Source: Microbulbifer aggregans (GTDB lineage: Bacteria > Pseudomonadota > Gammaproteobacteria > Pseudomonadales > Cellvibrionaceae). From it: a stretch of 64,000 nucleotides of DNA. The DNA lies in NCBI RefSeq assembly GCF_020524005.1, contig NZ_JAIVKK010000003.1:590872-654871 (forward strand). The letters are read 5' to 3'. This document shows positions 36,945 to 44,459 of the stretch, piece by piece. Position 1 is the first letter of the stretch, and each line of letters starts with the position of its first letter. The notes under the pieces were generated by a model, which had not been told where the DNA came from, made no database searches, and saw only the letters and a list, made by a program, of their open reading frames with translations. A program made the position numbers and the translations under genes.

Positions 36945-38051
36945 ATGGGAAAAATAACAACTATGTACAAACAAATGGTTCTCTCCGCACTGCTCGCCGG
37001 GCAACTGGCCAGCGCAATGCCCACACTGGCTGAGGCTCCCCTGCGTGGCCCGCTGGGTAATCCTGCGGTCAACGCCGAGCAGATTGCCTTACAGCCGGAT
37101 GAAGTCGCCAAGGTGCGTGGAAAAAACTACAAGGCCGCGCTTGTCTGGCACGGCTCAAGCAACTGGGTAAATGCACTCTCTGAAGGTGCGCGCGACATAT
37201 TCAATCAACTGGATATTGAAATCGTTGCCGAAACCGATGCCCAGTACGACCCGGCCAAACAGGCCGCCGATATCGAAAATATCATGGCGCTGAAACCCGA
37301 TATCGTGTTGTCCCTGGTAATCGACAGCACCAGCGCCGCCAACAGTTACCGGGCTGCCGTCGACCAGGGCAGCAAGCTGGTACTGCTTTCAAACCCGATT
37401 CGCGGTTTCCAGCCCGGTAAGGATTATGTCGGTATCGTTACCGACGATATGCGTGGCATGGGTATCGCCGCCGCAGAAATGACCCGCGATGCGATCGGTG
37501 GCCGCGGCGCCATCGGCATGATCTACCACGATGCCGACTACTTCATTACCAATAACCGCGACCAGGCTTTTCGCGATGCCATCCAGACAGGCCAGAACAA
37601 GAAAGACCTAAAGGAAACGGGAGATATCCACATCGCAGTGGAGCGAGGCTTCACCAAGGAAAGTGAAACTTCCAATATTGCTTCCGCTATGGTGCTGCAA
37701 CACCCGGAGCTCAAGGCGATCTACGTCGCCTGGGATGCTGCCGCAGAAGGTGTAATCGAAGGACTCCGCTCCATGGGGCGCGGTGATGTGAAAGTAATCA
37801 CCCACGACCTGGGCGCAAACAACCTGGTAGATATGGCCATGAATGGCAGCATGTACGGCACGATCGCGGATCGCCCTTATGAAATCGGACAGGCCATGGC
37901 ACAACTGGGCGCCTACGGTCTGATCGGTAAGCCGGCGCCAGCGTTTTCAGTAGTCGGATTCGACAAAGTCCAGCGGGAGAATATCCGCAGTATCTGGTCG
38001 ACCGCCTATCGCACAGAACTACCCGTATTGCTCGATCGGGCGCTCCAATAA
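36945..38051 (+). CDS. Periplasmic sugar-binding protein of an ABC importer
   Basis: 368 residues with a signal peptide (MVLSALLAGQLASAMPTLAEA); the start may be the ATG at 36963. It belongs to the type I periplasmic-binding family of ribose/galactose importers: VWHGSSNWVNALSEGARDIF near the first lobe, GYVGIV-like DYVGIVTDDMRGMG, KAIYVAWDAAAEG and VVGFDKVQRENIRS later. First gene of a four-gene operon with permease, ATPase and GH3 enzyme, starting from the ROK-controlled promoter. The ligand is unknown; context suggests a hexosamine oligosaccharide or its hydrolysis product. Confidence 0.9.
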   Translation: MGKITTMYKQMVLSALLAGQLASAMPTLAEAPLRGPLGNPAVNAEQIALQPDEVAKVRGKNYKAALVWHGSSNWVNALSEGARDIFNQLDIEIVAETDAQYDPAKQAADIENIMALKPDIVLSLVIDSTSAANSYRAAVDQGSKLVLLSNPIRGFQPGKDYVGIVTDDMRGMGIAAAEMTRDAIGGRGAIGMIYHDADYFITNNRDQAFRDAIQTGQNKKDLKETGDIHIAVERGFTKESETSNIASAMVLQHPELKAIYVAWDAAAEGVIEGLRSMGRGDVKVITHDLGANNLVDMAMNGSMYGTIADRPYEIGQAMAQLGAYGLIGKPAPAFSVVGFDKVQRENIRSIWSTAYRTELPVLLDRALQ

Positions 38052-38150
38052 ATTCATAAAACCATTTAACAACACCATTATTTAACAACAATAACGCGTA
38101 GCGAGCGGTACCAGTCTGCGCCAGAGTCACCACTTAGTCGGGGTCGAAGC

Positions 38151-39119
38151 ATGTTAACTTCGCTGAAGTCCAGCAACTGGCTGTCTACCAGTACCCTCAT
38201 TCGCAGGGAATATTTTGTCTACTATGTTTTCTTTCTGGTACTGCTGTTTTTCACCATTACATTGCAGGAATCTTCCTTTTTTTCGCTGACGAACTTCATG
38301 AATATTATTCGTCAGACAACCCCGATCACGATCATGGCCATAGGCCTCACCTTTGCCTTGGCCGGAGGGCACATTGATCTTTCCATCGGCTCAGTCGTCG
38401 CACTTTCGGCACTGGTGGCAGCTGTTCTGATGCAGCTGGTACCAATGCCAGTTGCCGTGCTGGGTGCACTCACTGTCGGGGTTGTAATCGGCCTTATCAA
38501 CGGATTGTTGATCGAATGGCTGAAAGTCTCCTCACTGCTCATCACCCTCGGCACAATGGGTGTAATCACCGGTCTCTCACGGCAGATCACCAATCTTGAG
38601 TCAGTGCCCATCATCGACTCAAGCTTCAACTTCCTTTTCGGTTCCGGCAGCTTTGGCCCGGTATCCATCCTGCTGGCCTGGACCATAGTGGCATCACTAC
38701 TCGGTTATGTACTACTGCGCAAACTGCGCTACGGCCGCCACCTGCTCGCCGTCGGCGGCAACGAAAGTGGCGCGCGCGCCATGGGTATCAACACCGTAAA
38801 AATACGCATTGCATCCCTGGTAATCGCCTCAACTTCCGCCGCCATTGCCGGCCTGCTGTATGCCGGACGACTACACGGCGCGCGCTATACCCTGGGGGAA
38901 GCCGACCTGCTGACGGTCATCGCAGCGGTTGCCATCGGTGGCACCAGCCTGTTCGGTGGTCGCGCCTCCATTATGGGCGCAGTGATTGGCTCCTGGCTGA
39001 TGGGGCTGATTAATAACGGTTTGATCCTATCCGGTTTTTCCACCAACGAACAAATGATCGCCCGCGGACTCATCCTGATCGTTGCCGTGGCCATCGGTGT
39101 GAAGGAGCAACAAAAATGA
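38151..39119 (+). CDS. Sugar ABC transporter permease (RbsC family)
   Basis: 322 residues, about 8-10 transmembrane helices. Family motifs are GLTFALAGGHIDLSIGSVVAL, AGLLYAGRLHGARYTLGEAD and the EAA-like loop IAAVAIGGTSLFGGRASIMG. The stop overlaps the ATPase start (ATGA), so the two are co-translated. Inner-membrane channel of the importer. Confidence 0.93.
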   Translation: MLTSLKSSNWLSTSTLIRREYFVYYVFFLVLLFFTITLQESSFFSLTNFMNIIRQTTPITIMAIGLTFALAGGHIDLSIGSVVALSALVAAVLMQLVPMPVAVLGALTVGVVIGLINGLLIEWLKVSSLLITLGTMGVITGLSRQITNLESVPIIDSSFNFLFGSGSFGPVSILLAWTIVASLLGYVLLRKLRYGRHLLAVGGNESGARAMGINTVKIRIASLVIASTSAAIAGLLYAGRLHGARYTLGEADLLTVIAAVAIGGTSLFGGRASIMGAVIGSWLMGLINNGLILSGFSTNEQMIARGLILIVAVAIGVKEQQK

Positions 39120-39892
39120 GCAACGACCAACTGAAGCAACCCGCACTGACCGTAAAAAATATTTCCAAAAGTTTTGGCGGTATCCAGGCCCTGAAGAATG
39201 TCAGCTTCAATATCAATAAAGGGGAAGTCGTTGCACTTCTCGGTGATAACGGCGCTGGTAAATCAACACTGGTTCGCTGTGTTTCCGGTATTCATCCACC
39301 GGACAGTGGAGAAATCCTCGTCAATGGCACCAGTGCAAGAATCGACTCTCCCCAAGATGCCCGCGACCTGGGGATCGAGACTGTATTCCAGGACCTGGCC
39401 GTCATTCCCGAGTTCGATATTACCGCCAACCTGTTTTTAAACCGGGAAGTCCTGTCGAAAAACCCGTTACTGCGTTTGTTCGGGTGGCTGGATGACAAGT
39501 CGATGCAAGCCACTGCCAGCCGTTCGCTGCAACGCCTGAACTCCAGAATTCCAAATCTTGGTGAAGCCATCAACAAACTATCCGGCGGCCAGCGCCAGGC
39601 TGTCGCGATTGCGCGCGCAGTGAATAGTGGCGCAGATGTGGTAATCATGGATGAGCCGACCGCAGCGCTTGGTGTCGAGCAGAGCGCACAGGTAAATGAC
39701 CTGATCAAACTGATCAGCTCACAGGGGGTGGCGGTGCTGTTAATCAGCCACAACATGCAACACGTTATGGAAACCTGTGATCGCGCGGTCGTGTTGCTGC
39801 GAGGAGAGAGTATCGCCGACGTCCGTATCAATGAAGTTTCGCCGCGCGACCTGGTGGGCTTTATTACTGGCGCGCAGCGCCTTAGCGCCTGA
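39116..39892 (+). CDS. Sugar ABC transporter ATPase
   Basis: 258 residues, a single nucleotide-binding domain: Walker A GDNGAGKST, signature LSGGQRQAVAIARA, Walker B VVIMDEPTAALG, and ISHN for the switch histidine. Ribose-type importers usually have a double ATPase (about 500 residues); this one is the half-size variant as in FrcA, so it should act as a dimer. It overlaps the permease by 4 bases and precedes the GH3 gene by 26. Confidence 0.93.
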   Translation: MSNDQLKQPALTVKNISKSFGGIQALKNVSFNINKGEVVALLGDNGAGKSTLVRCVSGIHPPDSGEILVNGTSARIDSPQDARDLGIETVFQDLAVIPEFDITANLFLNREVLSKNPLLRLFGWLDDKSMQATASRSLQRLNSRIPNLGEAINKLSGGQRQAVAIARAVNSGADVVIMDEPTAALGVEQSAQVNDLIKLISSQGVAVLLISHNMQHVMETCDRAVVLLRGESIADVRINEVSPRDLVGFITGAQRLSA

Positions 39893-39918
39893 TCGAATGG
39901 TATGGAATGGAGTACACG

Positions 39919-41580
39919 ATGCCAAAGGAAACCAAGAAACGCGTAAGTACACTGATCCAGCATATGTCACTGGCAGAGAAAGTCGGTCAGCTGTTTGTTC
40001 TGGGATATGCCGGTAAAGACACCGAATATGCAAAAACGCTAGTGCGCGATCTACACGTTGGCGGTTTTTACCTGACCCATGACAATGCCGAGACGCCCCA
40101 GGAAGCGTTCCAGCTTACTTCCGTGCTCAATTTTGAAGCGCAACTTCGCGCCTGTGATGCGCCACTGCTACTGGCGGTGGACCAGGAAGGCGCCTGGGGG
40201 GTATTGGTTGAGCACACCACCACCGGGCCCGGCAATCTCGCACTCGGATCTGCCGACAATCCTGACCTGACGGAACAGATGCACCAGGTGCTGGCTCGTG
40301 AGATTCACACGCTCGGTTTCAATTGTATTCTCGGCCCCTGTTCCGATATCAACAGCAACCCCGACAACCCGATCATCGGCGTGCGCTCATTCGGTGAAGA
40401 AACTGGCAAGGTTGCCGCCCATGTTGGCGCCGCTGTGACCGGGTTACACAGTGGTGGCGTCGTATCATCGGCGAAGCATTTTCCCGGCCACGGCGATACC
40501 GGAGAAGACAGCCACCGCCTGCTGCCCACCGTAGAAAAAAGCTGGGATGAGTTGCGTACAACGGACCTGGTTCCCTTCCAGGCGGCGATCGACGCCGGTG
40601 TGGACCTGGTAATGACCGGACATATCCTCTACCCAAAGATCGATCCGGACAACCCGGCAACGCTGTCGAAAAAAATCCTGCGGGATATTCTGCGTAAAAA
40701 AATGGGTTTTGACGGCCTGATTATTACAGACAGCATGAACATGTGGGCCATGCGCAAAAACTACGCCCCCGATGCAGCTGCAGTACGTGCACTGGCCGCC
40801 GGCGCTGACCTGATCATGCTCAGTGAGGAACACTACGAGAATCAGCGTGGGGGCTACAAAGAGACCCAGCGTGCAACTATCCACGGTGTCATCCGTGCCG
40901 TTGAGCGCGGTGAACTCGCGGAAAAGGTGATCGACGCAGCGCTAACCCGAGTGCTCAGCATCAAATACCAGCGCGCGGCGTTTACCCCTCCGGTACAGTT
41001 GGAAGCCAGTAAACTCCAGATGCGTGAGCATCGGGAGATTGCCGAAAAATCCGCTGGCGAGGCAATAAAAGTGCTGCGTAATCGCGCGGACCTGTGGCCG
41101 CTCGGGGGTGACGAATTTACCCTGGTGGGCGCATCCAACCCGGCGATGCACCAGCGGGTAATTGACACCCGGGGAATCGGTCCCAACGAACCCCTGGCCG
41201 CCTTTGAAGTGTTCAAGCAGGAGTTGAAAAAACTCAACAGCCGTTTTGTGGAAGTCAGCTATGACCTTCTGGACACTTTACTAGCCCCCGACAGCCGGGC
41301 TCGTATCAAGCTGCCTCTGGTGATTGTCACTGAAGATTATCCACTACCCGGATTGGACTATGACGCCGAACAGCAAGCTGAAATCGTGCAACGGGCAGTG
41401 GAGAAATTTGGCGATTCCGTGGTGGTAGTTGCGCTCAGATCGGACTACGAACTACAACGGTTCACCAACCTGTCTACTTACGTATGTGCGTATTCCAGCC
41501 GCGCGTGCAGTGCTCGCGCCATCGCGAACTTATTTTCCTACAGCGTGGAACAGCACTACGAAGTATCAAGTTCAGTCTGA
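39919..41580 (+). CDS. GH3 glycoside hydrolase, beta-N-acetylhexosaminidase-like
   Basis: 553 residues; the ATG at 39919 has GGAG 6 bases upstream and is preferred over the one at 39907. The N-domain shows KHFPGHGDTGEDSH, which carries the D-x-H acid/base loop of NagZ-type GH3 enzymes (H199), and the nucleophile aspartate in ITDSMNM (D271). A second domain of about 180 residues follows, as in the longer bacterial GlcNAcases. No signal peptide, so it acts in the cytoplasm on the imported sugar. Product is probably GlcNAc or a related hexosamine; a plain beta-glucosidase is less likely because of the KHFPGHG-DSH loop. Confidence 0.88.
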   Translation: MPKETKKRVSTLIQHMSLAEKVGQLFVLGYAGKDTEYAKTLVRDLHVGGFYLTHDNAETPQEAFQLTSVLNFEAQLRACDAPLLLAVDQEGAWGVLVEHTTTGPGNLALGSADNPDLTEQMHQVLAREIHTLGFNCILGPCSDINSNPDNPIIGVRSFGEETGKVAAHVGAAVTGLHSGGVVSSAKHFPGHGDTGEDSHRLLPTVEKSWDELRTTDLVPFQAAIDAGVDLVMTGHILYPKIDPDNPATLSKKILRDILRKKMGFDGLIITDSMNMWAMRKNYAPDAAAVRALAAGADLIMLSEEHYENQRGGYKETQRATIHGVIRAVERGELAEKVIDAALTRVLSIKYQRAAFTPPVQLEASKLQMREHREIAEKSAGEAIKVLRNRADLWPLGGDEFTLVGASNPAMHQRVIDTRGIGPNEPLAAFEVFKQELKKLNSRFVEVSYDLLDTLLAPDSRARIKLPLVIVTEDYPLPGLDYDAEQQAEIVQRAVEKFGDSVVVVALRSDYELQRFTNLSTYVCAYSSRACSARAIANLFSYSVEQHYEVSSSV

Positions 41581-41965
41581 AGAAACCACAGATTTCATGT
41601 AACCCGTTGTGGTGGTCGGATGTGGATGTCCGGCCACTCACAACTGACACGATATTTGCACTCTGAAGATTTTCACCTTCCTCCTGGAAGTGGATAAAGG
41701 TCAGAAAAAACGCGCTGCACAAACGTCTTCTATATCACCTGAAGACAAAGTTGCCCTCCGCCTCCGGCCATTCACTTAGCTCCCCTGACCGAACCCAACG
41801 ATTTACCGCCCTGGCGCCAAATACCACTCGCCCACCACTTTAGTCAATTTATTTGACTATTTATTTTGAACAGCATAACTTTGGTATCAGCCGCCTCGCT
41901 GTACCCAATCCCCGGGTAGACGGCCAACAACAACTCACAGAAAACATCTAAGAATAAGGATCACT
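41581..41965. other. 385-base gap with the control region of the secreted CBM protein
   Basis: No gene seen. It holds the operator at 41841 and the ribosome binding site AAGGA 6 bases before the ATG at 41966. Confidence 0.6.
41841..41859 (+). promoter_or_regulatory. ROK-type operator of the secreted CBM protein gene
   Basis: TAGTCAA, spacer TTTAT, TTGACTA. The 6-bp arms are identical to the site at 36847, with one changed spacer base. TTGACT can again serve as the -35 element, with a weak TAACTT 17 bases on. Confidence 0.75.
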
Positions 41966-44149
41966 ATGAAAGCCAAACACGCACTTGTAGCGGCTGGTAT
42001 ATGTTTATCCGCCCACTCTGTCGGTGCTTCAGCTAATGGCGGCATGCAGGATTTTCTCGACACCCTGCGTAATTTTGAATCCGGCATCAACCCAGCTCTC
42101 GCCGATTTTTACCTGCAAAACCTGGACAACGCGGTATACACCTATGCACAGGTTACCGAGCCGGGCCATATCGTTCGTGACTGCGCCACCGGCAGCATGA
42201 TTCCAGAGCCGACAACCATCAATCAGTTCTTCGCCAAGCTTGGTATTGATGATATTTACAACTCTGCGACCCCGTACGATGCCGATATGTACAAGGCCAT
42301 GCAGTACAACTCTACCAATGCCTGGGGATTCGTCGGTTACCAATTGGGTGAAGCACTGCTGATTGATTCGGGTTACTACAGCCCGAAAACCGTCACTGTC
42401 GACGGAACAGAATATGACAGTTTTTATATTTTCCTTGATGACAGTGCCTGGATTGGTTGCGAGACTGAAGCTCTTGCAGAGATACCGGGCTCCGGGGGCA
42501 ACTACGTTCTTTCCACCGATATCAACCGCTGGGAAGGTACATTCGTAGGCAAGAACGGCATCAACACATTTGAAGACCTGAAAATTCCCGCAAAACAGGA
42601 ACTGGTTATTCGCGATGCTATGCGATTCAACTACAACGTGATGAGCCAGCTACTCGAAGACGCCAACATGACCTGGGGGCAGGCTCTGGCCAAGAGCTGG
42701 GCCGGCACCGATGAAAATGGGGATCCAGTCCAGGTACAGGCCACCATGTCCGGCCTGTTGGCTGCCGCTCACCTCCGTGGAGCCTGGGGTGCCGGCGCTC
42801 TGCTGACGAATGACTCCATCACCTGCGACGAACTGGGTACCTGTATCACGACTTACGTACACAAGTTCGGCGGGTTCAATACGCTGTTCGATACACCTGC
42901 CGATGAAACCATCCAGGGCTCCAGTTACGATGAAACCCTGTCCGCCGGCTGGGGTAATGACTCTGTTATCACCGGCGGCGGCAGCGATGTCATACTTCTG
43001 AACGAACAGGCCGGCTCGACGACGACCCTTACCGACTTCACTGTCGGTGATGACCGAATCATCCTGCGAGACTGGGTCGCACAATCTCCACTTTCAGGAC
43101 TCGTTGTAAGCGATACATCGGAGGGCGCGCAGCTCCAGTTCTCCGGCCAGACTATCGTGATCAACAACACCACCGCCGCTCAGGTAAACGCCGACGTTTC
43201 AGCGGTCATCGTCAACTCCGACGTATACACCATTGCCTGGAGCGGCACGCAAGTGGCCAGCGGCTTTGATCCCTCTGTGGATAAAATTCGCGGCTCCGCG
43301 GGCATCGGTTTCAAACACCTGAAAGCCTACGAAAGCAACGGGTCTCTGTTCGTTGGCGTGCAGGCCGCAGACGGTGGCATTTACAGCTATATCGAATTGC
43401 CCGGGCTTACCCTCGGCGACCTACACGGAGGCATGTTTGACAATGTGACCGGCAGTTTCGACCGCCTCGGTTACATTGTGTCCCTCGGTTGGCAAACGTG
43501 GGGCTGGAATATGGTGGTAACCGTAAACAGTTTTGACGCGAGCAAAACTGAAATTAGCCTTGGGGCCTTTTCCTACAGCTTCAGCGATCTCATGTTCACC
43601 CAGGAAGGCGATGACACAATCATATCCCTGACGCCCGCCGCTGCCGGGGGTGACAATAAGCAGGTGGTACTGGTCGATACTCAAGTCACTGACCTGACCG
43701 CTGATAATTTTACCGGCGTTTCCGGCAGTTTCGGAGATGCGACAATCGATGTTCCCGTTTTTTATGACATCACCGTCAGTGTCTCTGGTACCGGCGGCAG
43801 TATCTCGCCGGCGCCGGACAGCAACAATGTCATTTCTGCGCGCGGAAATAGAGATTTCACTCTGACGTTTGTTCCGGATAGTGGATACCGGGTAGCCAGT
43901 GTTACGGTCGACGGCGTAGCTCAGGCGGTGGAAGACAGCTATACGTTTACCAGCCTGGCATCCGCCCATACCGTGGTCGTGACTTTTGAAGAAGGTGATA
44001 CCTGCCCCGCGGCCTGGGTTTTGGGAACGGTCTATGTGACTGACGACACAGCCTCCTATCAGGGCACAATTTACCGAGCCAAATGGTGGACCAACAATAA
44101 TGTTCCTACTGACGGCGACCCCTGGGAAGCGATCGGTGCCTGTGAATAA
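41966..44149 (+). CDS. Secreted multidomain protein with RTX-like stretch, InlB-type repeat and CBM5/12
   Basis: 727 residues, signal peptide ending near VGASA. N-terminal domain (about 25-310) is all-helical-looking, with DCATGSMIPEPTT and NAWGFVGYQLGEALL, and I do not recognise it as a known hydrolase. Residues about 315-370 (DETLSAGWGNDSVITGGGSDVILL, DFTVGDDRIIL) resemble a short calcium-binding RTX beta roll. A beta-rich part follows, then a bacterial InlB-B-like repeat (DITVSVSGTGGSISPAPDS to VVVTFE, about 605-675) and a CBM5/12-type module (YRAKWWTNNN, last 50 residues). The operator upstream ties it to the ROK regulon. It may attack or bind the polymer whose fragments the TonB/ABC system imports. 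Confidence 0.8.
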   Translation: MKAKHALVAAGICLSAHSVGASANGGMQDFLDTLRNFESGINPALADFYLQNLDNAVYTYAQVTEPGHIVRDCATGSMIPEPTTINQFFAKLGIDDIYNSATPYDADMYKAMQYNSTNAWGFVGYQLGEALLIDSGYYSPKTVTVDGTEYDSFYIFLDDSAWIGCETEALAEIPGSGGNYVLSTDINRWEGTFVGKNGINTFEDLKIPAKQELVIRDAMRFNYNVMSQLLEDANMTWGQALAKSWAGTDENGDPVQVQATMSGLLAAAHLRGAWGAGALLTNDSITCDELGTCITTYVHKFGGFNTLFDTPADETIQGSSYDETLSAGWGNDSVITGGGSDVILLNEQAGSTTTLTDFTVGDDRIILRDWVAQSPLSGLVVSDTSEGAQLQFSGQTIVINNTTAAQVNADVSAVIVNSDVYTIAWSGTQVASGFDPSVDKIRGSAGIGFKHLKAYESNGSLFVGVQAADGGIYSYIELPGLTLGDLHGGMFDNVTGSFDRLGYIVSLGWQTWGWNMVVTVNSFDASKTEISLGAFSYSFSDLMFTQEGDDTIISLTPAAAGGDNKQVVLVDTQVTDLTADNFTGVSGSFGDATIDVPVFYDITVSVSGTGGSISPAPDSNNVISARGNRDFTLTFVPDSGYRVASVTVDGVAQAVEDSYTFTSLASAHTVVVTFEEGDTCPAAWVLGTVYVTDDTASYQGTIYRAKWWTNNNVPTDGDPWEAIGACE

Positions 44150-44216
44150 GTGATTGCCGAGGCCGTATATTCTGGCGGCCTCACAACGACCAAACAGGCC
44201 CATCCAAACTGATCAG

Positions 44217-44245
44217 AGCCCGTGTAGCAATACACGGGCTTTTTT
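44217..44245 (+). terminator. Terminator of the secreted CBM protein gene
   Basis: AGCCCGTGT, loop AGCAAT, ACACGGGCT, then TTTTT. Confidence 0.9.
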
Positions 44246-44358
44246 GCTTTTCTCACTGATACCTGTTTACGTCTATACATTCCACTCACAAAAGACCGAC
44301 CAGTTTTCCTCTCCCTCCCCTCACTACAGTGGCTTCACACACTCGCAACACAATATAT

Positions 44359-44383
44359 CGCTCCTCCCCCCGCAGGGAGGAGG
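44359..44383. promoter_or_regulatory. MalT box pair upstream of malT
   Basis: Inverted pair: minus strand GGGGAGGAGC (44368-44359) and plus strand AGGGAGGAGG (44373-44382), 9 of 10 each to the E. coli MalT box GGGGA(T/G)GAGG. It lies about 78 bases before the malT start, which suggests autoregulation. Confidence 0.65.
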
Positions 44384-44459
44384 CAGGTGCAACGGAGCCA
44401 GGGCACACTAACGTAGTACAATTGCGTCTACCTGAAAGCCCGCGGAAACCGTCGAGACC

